DNA from: Erythrobacteraceae bacterium
Lineage (GTDB): Bacteria; Pseudomonadota; Alphaproteobacteria; Sphingomonadales; Sphingomonadaceae
Direction of reading: 5' to 3'
Assembly (NCBI GenBank): GCA_027489065.1
Contig: JAIYAM010000012.1
Span: forward strand, 43,902 to 107,901
Length of the DNA: 64,000 nt
Shown: positions 47,079 through 54,975 of the stretch, piece after piece
How positions within the stretch are numbered: position 1 is the stretch's first letter
Layout of the letters: each line of letters starts with the position of its first letter
Made by a program: the position numbers and the translations under genes
The notes under the pieces: model-generated
Told to the model about the DNA's origin: nothing
Database searches by the model: none
Seen by the model: the letters and a program-made list of their open reading frames with translations, nothing else

Positions 47079-48217
47079 GCGGCAGGCTCCTCAGGCGGGG
47101 CGAACCGTCTCGAGATCCGCACGGCGACCCATGCAATGCCGAGGATCATCAGCCCCGACAGGATCAGGCCGAAGCCGCTCATCAGCAGGTCGGCGGCGAG
47201 TTCGAAGCTGAGGACGATGAGCCGCAGGGCGGTGACGCCGACCGCCATCTGGAACACGCCGCGCCATTGGGCGACAAGCGCGGCGGCGGCGATCCCGCCC
47301 CACAAAGCGAAGAACAGGAGGGCGGCCCCGACCGTCGCATCGCTTGCAAGATAGGCGAGCGGCAAGGCCAGCCCGGCCCCGGCCATGATCGCGCCCGCCA
47401 TGCGCCCGGAGGTGCCGGGCCGCGCCAGCACCACGCCGAGCCCGGCGAGCACCATGATCGCGCCGCCCAGCAGCAGGCTTGCCCATTCGCTGTTGCCGCT
47501 ATCGCCGAACCCTTCCGAGCCGGCGACCGCGGCCGCAAGCGACGCGCAGCCGACGGCGTAGGACAGCGCGAGCTGCTCGAGCCTCGTCCAGAAATCGCCC
47601 CGGTCACTGCGTCCTCTCGCCCAGGCGGCCAGCGGAGCGAAGGCCACAGGCAAGGTCAGCACGAAGGCAAGCCAGAGATCACGGGCAAGCGACGATTGTG
47701 CGGTGAAGCTGTTGCTGGCGCTCGCATATTCCCACGCACACCACACCGCGCCGCCCAGCACCGCCAGCGCGGTCGCCCAGCTGCGGCCGGTCAGCAGCAG
47801 CAGCGGCACGAACAGCACGAGCCAAAGGGCCAGCGGCTGCCACAGCGGAGACGAGGTCTGGTAGACCTGCCCCAGATGCCCGAAGAAGGTGAGGCCCAGA
47901 GCGGCAGCGACGAAGGCCAGTGCCTCGACGGCCCAAGGTGACTTTGCCGCCAGCGCCGTCTCGCGCCATAACAGCGCGCCCACCGCCCCGGCTACAGCCG
48001 CAAGGTGCACCGCAAGGCGCAAGGTGCCCGGGATATCCTCCCAGTTGGCTGCGATCACCGAGACAAGGCCCAGCCCGATCGCCAGCGCGCCGATGCCCCA
48101 CACCGCCCACAGCAGCAGCGGGCGAGCGTGGGCGGCCTCGTGGGCGAGCAGCCGGTCGCGCGTACCTGCGTCGATCAGTCCGGCTGCATGCCACTCGGCG
48201 ATCTTGCGGGCGCTCAT
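47075..48217 (-). CDS. DUF2157 domain-containing membrane protein
   Basis: A 380-residue polytopic protein with ten or so helices. The N-terminal cytoplasmic region (KIAEWHAAGLIDAGTRDRLLAHE) and first helices with GIGALAIGLGLVSVIAANWEDIPGTLRL are the DUF2157 signature. It is the first gene of a two-gene unit with the GDYXXLXY protein. The pair is widespread in bacteria and has no established role; a membrane sensor or envelope protein is possible. Confidence 0.9.
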   Translation of the reverse strand: MSARKIAEWHAAGLIDAGTRDRLLAHEAAHARPLLLWAVWGIGALAIGLGLVSVIAANWEDIPGTLRLAVHLAAVAGAVGALLWRETALAAKSPWAVEALAFVAAALGLTFFGHLGQVYQTSSPLWQPLALWLVLFVPLLLLTGRSWATALAVLGGAVWCAWEYASASNSFTAQSSLARDLWLAFVLTLPVAFAPLAAWARGRSDRGDFWTRLEQLALSYAVGCASLAAAVAGSEGFGDSGNSEWASLLLGGAIMVLAGLGVVLARPGTSGRMAGAIMAGAGLALPLAYLASDATVGAALLFFALWGGIAAAALVAQWRGVFQMAVGVTALRLIVLSFELAADLLMSGFGLILSGLMILGIAWVAVRISRRFAPPEEPAA

Positions 48218-48301
48218 GACGGGCAGACTAGCCGCCCGTCACCCCCACGGCAACCGCCCGAGCATCCACGAGCAGCGCCGCGATAGGACGACGAGAGCCT
48301 G

Positions 48302-49363
48302 TTACTTCTTCGCTTCGAGTTCGGCCTTGGTCAGCACCGTCTGGCTCTGCACCTTGGCGGCATTGGCGGCCATCGTCTCGGGCGGCATGGCGACCATGCC
48401 GACCTTGGTCAGCGGACCGCCCTTGGCCCAGCTCTTGACCCATTCCTGCATGAACGCCTCGAGCCCCGGAATCGCGCGCATGTGCGCCTTCTTGACGTAG
48501 ACATAGAGCGGACGGGCGCCGGGATAATCGAAGCTGGCGATGTTCTCGTAGGTCGCCGGGACCCCGTTCATCGGCAGGTCCTGGATCTTGTCGAGGTTCT
48601 CCTCGAGGTAGGAGAAGCCGAAAATGCCGACCGCGCGCGGGTTGCCGACGATCTTCTGGACGATCAGGTTGTCCTGCTCGCCCTGGTCGACATAGGCCCC
48701 GTCGTCGCGCACCTCGGTGCAGACCTGCTTGTACTTTTCCTCGTCGCTGTCCTTCAGGGCCTTCATCGCCGGATCGGTCTTGCAGCCGACTTCGAGGATC
48801 AGCTCCTTCAGCGCATCGCGGGTGCCCGACGTGCTCGGCGGGCCGTAGACGATGATCGGATCGGCGGGGAGCGCCGGGTCGACGTCCTTCCAGGTCTTGG
48901 CGGTCTGCGGCTTGCCGTAAGGCTGCGCGGCGAGTGCGGCGTAGATCGTCTTGGGCGACAGGTTCAGCATGATCCCGCCCTTGGCCGAAGCAAAGGCGAT
49001 CCCGTCGAGCCCGACCTGCAGTTCGATGATCTGGTCGACGCCGTTGGCGGCGCACTTGTCGAATTCGTCGGGCTTCATGCGGCGCGAGGCATTGGCCATG
49101 TCGGGCGTGTCCGGCCCCAGCCCCTTGCAGAACAGCTGGATGCCGTTGCCGGTCCCGGTGGATTCGATCAGCGGCGAACGCATGTCCGCGTTCGAGCGCG
49201 AGAAGTTCTCGGCCACCAGCTTGGCGAAGGGATAGACCGTCGAGGAGCCGACCGCGTGCACCGATTCCGTCCCCGCGCTTCCGCTGTCGCAGGCCGAGAG
49301 GGTGGCAGAAGCGATCGCCAGAACGGCGCCGGTCTTGAGAAATGCGGTGATGCGGTGTGCCAT
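48302..49363 (-). CDS. pstS: Phosphate ABC transporter substrate-binding protein
   Basis: A 353-residue lipoprotein (lipobox ATLSACDSG, Cys ~25). The mature protein shows the PstS pattern: VHAVGSSTVYPFAKLVAENF, IESTGTGNGIQLFCKGLG (phosphate-binding loop S-T-G-T-G-N-G), DMANASRRMKPDEFDKC, IVYGPPSTSGTRDAL and YPGARPLYVYVKKAH. Two Cys beyond the lipobox (FDKCAAN and VGCKTD, plus KQVCTEV) make disulfides likely. pstCAB and phoU are not in the window. A clear Pho box lies upstream. Confidence 0.93.
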   Translation of the reverse strand: MAHRITAFLKTGAVLAIASATLSACDSGSAGTESVHAVGSSTVYPFAKLVAENFSRSNADMRSPLIESTGTGNGIQLFCKGLGPDTPDMANASRRMKPDEFDKCAANGVDQIIELQVGLDGIAFASAKGGIMLNLSPKTIYAALAAQPYGKPQTAKTWKDVDPALPADPIIVYGPPSTSGTRDALKELILEVGCKTDPAMKALKDSDEEKYKQVCTEVRDDGAYVDQGEQDNLIVQKIVGNPRAVGIFGFSYLEENLDKIQDLPMNGVPATYENIASFDYPGARPLYVYVKKAHMRAIPGLEAFMQEWVKSWAKGGPLTKVGMVAMPPETMAANAAKVQSQTVLTKAELEAKK

Positions 49364-49427
49364 GATCAGTCCCGATATGCGTCGGGTGGAACGCCCCCCC
49401 GTACTGGCCTGCCGCTAGGCGCGCTTC

Positions 49428-49445
49428 ATGACAAGCATGTGACAG
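49428..49445 (-). promoter_or_regulatory. Pho box upstream of pstS
   Basis: On the pstS strand: CTGTCACATGCTTGTCAT, two TGTCA-type half-repeats (CTGTCAC and TTGTCAT) exactly 11 bases apart, the spacing of PhoB sites. It ends 64 bases before the pstS ATG. This supports phosphate-starvation control through PhoB-PhoR. The gap to the divergent GGDEF gene is ~150 bases, so the site probably serves pstS only. Confidence 0.85.
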
Positions 49446-49595
49446 CCGTGCGTCAGATTGCGAGGGCCCTGCCCCGATCCCCGCCATGCAGCGCGCGGCG
49501 CTCGGGTCAACGCCATGGAATTGCGCGGAAATACCTCCAAAATGGAGCGATCGCGCTTAACAGCATCGTAACAGTGTCCATGATAGCTTTCGTCC

Positions 49596-51344
49596 ATGGC
49601 ATTCCTGCGCCTCCTTTTCCGGGTCGGTCCGGCGCTCATCCTGCTTGTCCTGCTGGCCGCCCGCCCGGCGGCGGCGGCGGCGGACGAACATGTGGTGCCG
49701 ACCTTCGCGCCGACCTGCCATGCCGCGACCGATTCGGCGCAGACCGCGCAGGCCCTGCGCTCGCGGCTGCTGTGGAACTGCCACAATACCGAATGGCGCG
49801 CCGATGTGCCCGTGGCGTGGTTGCGCTTCGAGGCCGCCAGCTGGCAGGGCGAGAAGCTGCCGCGCCACTTCTTCACCCGCACCGCGCGCTTCGAATCGAT
49901 CACCTTCCACGTCATCGACGCCGACGGCGCGGTCCGCACCCGCCGCATGACCGCGGCCGACGGCACGCCCTTCCCCTCCGGCCCGGTGTTCCGCCTGCCG
50001 CTGCCCGAAGTGACCCCCCGGACCGCCATGATCCTCGCCCGGATCGAGGGGCCCCATTCGGTCCCACTGCTGACCGAGGCCCGCATCACCCATGATCCCG
50101 AAAAGGCCGAATGGTCGCAGGTCGACATGATGCTGCTCGCCTTCGTCGCCGGGATGCTGGCCCTGCCGTTGCTGTTCGACATCAGCTTCTTCCTGGTCCT
50201 GCGCGAACGCTTCATCCTGCTGCACGCGGCGATGGTCAGCGCGATGATGATCTACGTGCTGACCGCAGGCGGCCTTGTCTCGGCCTTCCTGATCCTGCCC
50301 ATCGCGCTGCTCGCGGTGCTCGCGCCGCTGTCCTGGGCGGTCGGATCGGGGATCGCGGCGCTGTTTCTGGCGAACTTCCTCGAACGCGGCGCGCAGTCGA
50401 AGACGATGCGGCGGGCGACCGTGGCGAGCGGCTGGTTCACGATCCTGGTCCCCGGCTTCTTCGCCTTGCAGATCGATGCGACCCAGAGAATCGACGACAT
50501 CGGCTATTTCATCGGCTTCCTGCCCTGCATCGTCGTCGTCAGCGCGGCGGTGGTCGAAGCGGTGCTCCGCGGCAGCCGTTCGGCGCGCTACATCGCGGTC
50601 GCCTGGACACCGATCATCATCGCATCGGTCGAGCGCCTGCTGCGCGGGCTGGGCTGGCACGTCGGCCCCTCCAGCCTCGACCAGATGCTCTATGTCGCGG
50701 TCGGGATCGAGGTCATCGTGATCAGCCTCGCCATCGCCGACCGTTTCCTCGCCCTGCGCCGCGAGCGCGACGCGGCGCTGACCGAGGCCAAGATGCTCGA
50801 GCAGATCTCGACAAGGGATTCGCTCACCGGACTGATGAACCGCCGCGCCATCGAAGCGCGTTTCGACGAGCTGGTGGTGCAGGGCTTCAACACCTTCGCG
50901 CTGGTCGATCTCGACCGGTTCAAGGCGATCAACGACCTCCACGGTCACCAGGTCGGCGATGCGGCGCTGATCGCCTGCGCGAGCGCGATCCGCGCCAGCG
51001 GCGATCGTGACGCGGTGGCGGTGCGGCTCGGCGGCGAGGAATTCGTCGTTCTGCTGCGCGGCCCCCGCACGCTGGAACGCGCCGAGGCGCTTCGCCAGGC
51101 GATCCCGATCAGGATCGCCAAGGAAGTGCCGGGGCTCGACCTGCCGGTCACCGCCAGCATGGGCGTGGTGATGGTCACCGACGCCAATCGCCACCGCATG
51201 GCCTTTGCCGAGTTCTATGCCCGCGCCGATGCGCTGATGTACGAAGCCAAGGCGAGCGGCCGCAACCGCCTCGCCTACGAACGCCTGACCGTGTTCACCG
51301 CCGCGCCCGAAAGCCGCAGGACGGGCGAGGAACGGGTGGCTTAG
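49596..51344 (+). CDS. Membrane diguanylate cyclase (7TMR-DISM-like sensor, GGEEF)
   Basis: A 582-residue protein. A signal sequence (ALILLVLLAARPAAAA) precedes a ~140-residue periplasmic domain, then seven hydrophobic helices (residues ~180-385) in the 7TMR-DISM layout. After a coiled-coil linker (RRERDAALTEAKMLEQISTRDSLTGLMNRRAIEA) comes a GGDEF domain with active site RLGGEEFVVLL. The product-binding RxxD site five residues upstream is not preserved (DRDA there), so feedback inhibition by c-di-GMP may be lost. The ligand is unknown. Confidence 0.92.
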   Translation: MAFLRLLFRVGPALILLVLLAARPAAAAADEHVVPTFAPTCHAATDSAQTAQALRSRLLWNCHNTEWRADVPVAWLRFEAASWQGEKLPRHFFTRTARFESITFHVIDADGAVRTRRMTAADGTPFPSGPVFRLPLPEVTPRTAMILARIEGPHSVPLLTEARITHDPEKAEWSQVDMMLLAFVAGMLALPLLFDISFFLVLRERFILLHAAMVSAMMIYVLTAGGLVSAFLILPIALLAVLAPLSWAVGSGIAALFLANFLERGAQSKTMRRATVASGWFTILVPGFFALQIDATQRIDDIGYFIGFLPCIVVVSAAVVEAVLRGSRSARYIAVAWTPIIIASVERLLRGLGWHVGPSSLDQMLYVAVGIEVIVISLAIADRFLALRRERDAALTEAKMLEQISTRDSLTGLMNRRAIEARFDELVVQGFNTFALVDLDRFKAINDLHGHQVGDAALIACASAIRASGDRDAVAVRLGGEEFVVLLRGPRTLERAEALRQAIPIRIAKEVPGLDLPVTASMGVVMVTDANRHRMAFAEFYARADALMYEAKASGRNRLAYERLTVFTAAPESRRTGEERVA

Positions 51345-51366
51345 TTTGTTTTTGCAGCCACCTGCG

Positions 51367-51459
51367 GTGGCGCAGACCCCCCGCCCCGCCTCCCCGCCCG
51401 GCCACCAATAGTACCACTATGTTATGGTGGCCGGGCGGGGAGGCGGGGCGGGAGGTCTG
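51367..51459. repeat. Dispersed palindromic element, copy 2 (reverse orientation)
   Basis: 35-bp inverted repeat (arms 51373-51407 and 51425-51459, one mismatch) with an inner ATAGT-ACC-ACTAT hairpin loop. Arms, loop and flanking GTGGCGCAGA match copy 1 at 43921-44010 read backwards; differences are single bases. It lies between converging genes (GGDEF and thioesterase), so it could terminate both. The two copies show it is a mobile or duplicated intergenic repeat. Confidence 0.88.
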
Positions 51460-51464
51460 ACCTT

Positions 51465-51857
51465 CTACAAGAAAGCCGCCAGAATTTCTGGCCGCACCCG
51501 TGCCAGCCGCCCGGTGGCGCGGTCGATCATCGCCCAGGTTGTCGCCGCGCTGACGAGACGCTTTCCGGCGGAGTCGGTGAACTCCACGCGCCGCAGCGAT
51601 TTCGCGCCCTGCGCCCCGCCCTCGATCCACGTGGTCGCGGTGACGCTCTCGCCCTCGCTCACATTGCCGCGGTAGTCGATCTCGTGCCGCACCACGACCC
51701 AGAAGAACGCCTCGCGGTCCTCGGCCCGCGCCACCGCGTCCCAGTGGGCGGTCGCCATGTCCTGGATCCACTGCACCCACACCGTGTTGTTGACGTGGCC
51801 GAGCTCGTCGATGTGCGCAGGCAGCGCGACATAGGTGCGGGTGAAGGTGTTGGGCAT
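51465..51857 (-). CDS. Acyl-CoA thioesterase (hotdog fold)
   Basis: A 130-residue 4-hydroxybenzoyl-CoA thioesterase-like protein. The catalytic-region motif is HIDELGHVNNTVWVQWIQDMA, in which the usual Asp (Y-x-D-x-D-x-x-G-H-V-N) appears as I-D-E-L-G-H-V-N-N. The central hotdog strands are HEIDYRGNVSEGESVTATTWIE and SLRRVEFTDSAGKRLVSAATTWAMIDRATGR. It would hydrolyse a CoA thioester; substrate unknown. It is a monocistronic gene converging on the GGDEF gene. Confidence 0.9.
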   Translation of the reverse strand: MPNTFTRTYVALPAHIDELGHVNNTVWVQWIQDMATAHWDAVARAEDREAFFWVVVRHEIDYRGNVSEGESVTATTWIEGGAQGAKSLRRVEFTDSAGKRLVSAATTWAMIDRATGRLARVRPEILAAFL

Positions 51858-51937
51858 GGTGTCGAGGTAGCGGTGCCGGCGCCGGGGGGCAAGAATCGCA
51901 AGGGCTTGTTAGCCCTCGCGCCATTAGACTGCCCAGC

Positions 51938-52609
51938 ATGACCGACGAGCCTTCCGACAAGCCCGAACACCCCGACCGCGGCTTCCGCCCGAGCGTGAAC
52001 TACATCCAGCCCGAGGGCAGCAAGGGGAAGAGCGTCGTGCTGACCCCCGAAGGCATTTTCGCCTATGAGGGCGGCGCGATGACGACGATCGCCGACGCGG
52101 TCGATTTCTTCTGGGCGACCGTGGCGCATGACCCGCGCGAATGGAACGCGGGCCTCAAGGGCTACGACTGGCTGCTCGCCCATGCCGCCGAGGCGACCCG
52201 CGAGGATGTGCGCCGCACCTTGGGCTGGCTGGAAGGCGCGATCGGGCTGAAGGACCGCACCGCGGCGGTGGCGGCGTGCCGCTATCTCGCGGCCATGCCC
52301 GCGATGCTGCTGGCGGCGGATTACGGACGGCTGATGGCGATCTTCAACAGCCGCAAGGTGGGCATGGTGTGGCAGGTCACGCCCGATCTCGACGTGAAAC
52401 CGCTCCCCAGCGGGCCGATCCCGGAGTTCGGGCAGGAGGCAGGCTTCGGCCTGATCCGCGCCGTGCCCGAACTTTACCTGAAGCTGGCGATGTTCGGCCC
52501 CGAGATGGAGACCATCGTCGCCATGCTGGCGGCAGAAGCGATCCGGTATGGCGTCTCGCTTCCTCCGGAACTTGCGGCGATGGCGAAGGGTGTGCCTTCG
52601 CAGGGATGA
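51938..52609 (+). CDS. Protein of unknown function
   Basis: A 223-residue soluble, mildly acidic protein. No signal peptide or membrane helix. The N-terminal 60 residues are hydrophilic (FRPSVNYIQPEGSKGKSVVLTPEG), followed by several amphipathic helices (AVDFFWATVAHDPREW, REDVRRTLGWLEGAIGL, AACRYLAAMPAMLLAADYGRLMAIF) and a hydrophobic C-terminal helix (METIVAMLAAEAIRYG). I do not recognise the family; orthologues are probably limited to sphingomonads. It is transcribed away from the thioesterase and converges on the peptidase gene. Confidence 0.75.
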   Translation: MTDEPSDKPEHPDRGFRPSVNYIQPEGSKGKSVVLTPEGIFAYEGGAMTTIADAVDFFWATVAHDPREWNAGLKGYDWLLAHAAEATREDVRRTLGWLEGAIGLKDRTAAVAACRYLAAMPAMLLAADYGRLMAIFNSRKVGMVWQVTPDLDVKPLPSGPIPEFGQEAGFGLIRAVPELYLKLAMFGPEMETIVAMLAAEAIRYGVSLPPELAAMAKGVPSQG

Positions 52610-52619
52610 GGCACCAATC

Positions 52620-52641
52620 CCCCTCCCGCAAGCGGGAGGGG
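52620..52641. terminator. Bidirectional hairpin between converging genes
   Basis: Perfect stem CCCCTCCCGC / GCGGGAGGGG with an AA loop, exactly between the stops of the unknown-protein gene (52609) and the S9 peptidase (52649). The simple CCCTCCCGC motif occurs widely as a repeat in high-GC alphaproteobacteria, so it may be REP-like as well as a terminator. Confidence 0.7.
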
Positions 52642-52648
52642 AGAAAGC

Positions 52649-54886
52649 TCACTTGCCCTCAGACTTCGGCGCCATCCCCATCTGCCACAGGATGAAGGCG
52701 AACTCCTCCGCGGTCTCCTTGAGGCTGTTCCAGCGGCCCGATTGCCCGCCGTGGCCTGCGCCCATGTTGGTTTTGAGCAGCAGCAGGTTGTCGTCAGTCT
52801 TCACCTCGCGCAGCTTGGCGACCCACTTGGCGGGCTCCCAATACGTGACGCGCGGATCGTTCAGCCCGGCGGTGACCATCAGCGGCGGATAGGCCTTGGC
52901 GACCACCTGATCGTAGGGCGAGTACGACAGCATATAGGCGAAGGCCGCCTTGTCGGTGACGGGGTTGCCCCATTCCTGCCACTCGCCGGGGGTGAGCGGC
53001 AGCTTCTCGTTGAGCATGGTGTTCACCACATCGACGAAGGGCACATGCGCCACGACTGCGCCATATTGCGCAGGGTCCTGATTGATCACCGCCCCCATCA
53101 GCTCGCCGCCCGCCGATCCGCCGCTGGCGGTGACCATGCCCTCGGCCGTGTAGCCCTTGGCGATGAGGCCGCGACCCGCGTCGACGAAATCGTTGAAGGT
53201 GTTGGTCCGCTCGAACAGCTTGCCCTGCAGATACCAGCGCCGCCCGAGGTCGTCCCCGCCGCGGATGTGGGCGATGGCATAGGCAAAGCCGCGATCCACC
53301 AGTGAGAGCCGCGAGGTCGAGAAGCCCGGCGGGACGGCATAGCCATAGGCGCCGTAAGCATAGAGATGCAGCGGCCCCGGGCCCTTGATGCCGGCCTTCT
53401 TGAGGATTTCCGCGCGGTCCTTGCGCATCACGATGCTCACCGGGATCGCCGTCCCGTCACGCGCGGTCACGGTCACCCGCTCCGAGGTGTAGAGCTTCGG
53501 ATCATAGCCGCTCGGGATTTCCTGCGTCTTGAGCGTCTCGAGCCCGCCGGTTGCGACGTCGTAGTCATAGACCGTCCCCGGCGTCACCATGCTCTGGTAG
53601 GAGAGCCGCAGCTTCGTCATGTCGTATTCGGGGTTGTTCGAAAGCCCCGCGGTGTAGCTCGGCTCGGGGAAGGTGATCGGGGTGATCGTCGCGGGCGCCG
53701 AATACTGGCGCAGCTGTATCTGGTCGAGGCCGCCCAGCCGCCCTTCGGTGACGAAGAAGTCCTTGAACAGGTCGAAACCGGTCAGGTAGAAATCGTCCGA
53801 TCCGGCGATCACCGTCTGCCAGTCACCCGGCGTCTCGAGGCTGGCCTTGGCGAGACGGAAGTTGATGTGCTCGTCGTTGGTCCACACCCACAATTCGCCG
53901 TCGCGCACGTCCACGGAGTATTCGACGCCTTTCTTTCGGGCCTTCACAAGGATCGGCGTCGCGGTCGGGTTGGCGGCGGGGACGAGGCGCACTTCGCTCG
54001 TCTCGTTGTCGCCGGTGGCGATCACCAGCCAGTCCTCCTGCGCGGAAAGGCCCGTGCCGACGCTGAAGCTCTGGTCTTCCTCCTTGTAGAGCGTGACATC
54101 GCTCGTCGCGGGTTGGCCGATCACGTGGAGCCTCGCTTCCAGCGTGCGCCACTCCTCGGTCGAAGGCCCGTAGACCAGCGCCTTGTCGTCCATCACCCAC
54201 ACGAGGTCGCTGCGCAGGTTCTCGATCACGTCGGGGAGCAGCTCGCCGGTCTGCAAGTCCTTGATCCGCGCGGTGTAACGCTCCGACCCGTCGGTGTCGG
54301 TGGAATAGGCCAGATAACGCTGGTTCTTGCTGATCGATGCCGCGCCGAGGCGGAAATATTCCTTGCCCTCGGCGAGCACGTTCTCGTCGATCAGCAGCTC
54401 CGCCTCACCGCCTGCAACGGGCTTCCGGTAATGCTTGCGATACTGCGCGCCTTCTTCGAACTCGCTCCAGTAGAGGTAGTCGCCGTCCTTCTGGGGGACC
54501 GTGGAATCGTCCTCCTTGATGCGTGCGCGCATCTCGGTGAACAGCGCCTCGGTGAGCGCCTTCTGCCCCTCCATCTTGGCCTCGAAATAGGCGTTTTCGG
54601 CCTTGAGGTGATCGAGCACCTCCGCATCGTCCACCTTGGGATAGGACTTGTCGTAGAGCCAATCATAAGGGTCTTCGATGGTGATCCCGTGGACGGTGTA
54701 GGTATGCGGCTTCTTGGCGGCGACCGGCGGCTTGATGTCGGTGCTGGCGGCGGTTGAAGCGGCGGCGGCGGAAGTGGTCACGTGAGCGGAATCCTTGGGG
54801 CTGGCGGCCGTGGCAGGCGCGACAAAGGTGGTGGCGGCAAGTGCGGTGGCAAGAGCGAGCGTGCTGATCGGGCGGGCAAATGTCAT
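52649..54886 (-). CDS. S9 family peptidase (oligopeptidase B-like prolyl oligopeptidase)
   Basis: A 745-residue exported serine peptidase with signal peptide MTFARPISTLALATALAATT. A beta-propeller occupies roughly residues 65-470, followed by an alpha/beta hydrolase domain. The catalytic Ser is in VTASGGSAGGELMGAVI (about residue 589), Asp in TAGLNDPRVTYWEPAKW and His in MGAGHGGQSGR. The IEDPYDWLYD sequence near the start of the domain is typical of the family. It is probably a periplasmic peptidase acting on short peptides, cleaving after basic or Pro residues. The start ATG was chosen at the signal peptide, not the longer frame from 54961. Confidence 0.93.
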   Translation of the reverse strand: MTFARPISTLALATALAATTFVAPATAASPKDSAHVTTSAAAASTAASTDIKPPVAAKKPHTYTVHGITIEDPYDWLYDKSYPKVDDAEVLDHLKAENAYFEAKMEGQKALTEALFTEMRARIKEDDSTVPQKDGDYLYWSEFEEGAQYRKHYRKPVAGGEAELLIDENVLAEGKEYFRLGAASISKNQRYLAYSTDTDGSERYTARIKDLQTGELLPDVIENLRSDLVWVMDDKALVYGPSTEEWRTLEARLHVIGQPATSDVTLYKEEDQSFSVGTGLSAQEDWLVIATGDNETSEVRLVPAANPTATPILVKARKKGVEYSVDVRDGELWVWTNDEHINFRLAKASLETPGDWQTVIAGSDDFYLTGFDLFKDFFVTEGRLGGLDQIQLRQYSAPATITPITFPEPSYTAGLSNNPEYDMTKLRLSYQSMVTPGTVYDYDVATGGLETLKTQEIPSGYDPKLYTSERVTVTARDGTAIPVSIVMRKDRAEILKKAGIKGPGPLHLYAYGAYGYAVPPGFSTSRLSLVDRGFAYAIAHIRGGDDLGRRWYLQGKLFERTNTFNDFVDAGRGLIAKGYTAEGMVTASGGSAGGELMGAVINQDPAQYGAVVAHVPFVDVVNTMLNEKLPLTPGEWQEWGNPVTDKAAFAYMLSYSPYDQVVAKAYPPLMVTAGLNDPRVTYWEPAKWVAKLREVKTDDNLLLLKTNMGAGHGGQSGRWNSLKETAEEFAFILWQMGMAPKSEGK

Positions 54887-54975
54887 GGCATGGAACTCGG
54901 GTTGGGGGGCGTTGCGCACCGTGCTAGGTCGCGTGTCCGAGGCTGGCAAGTCCCGCCGCACGGGGAAAGGGCGCG

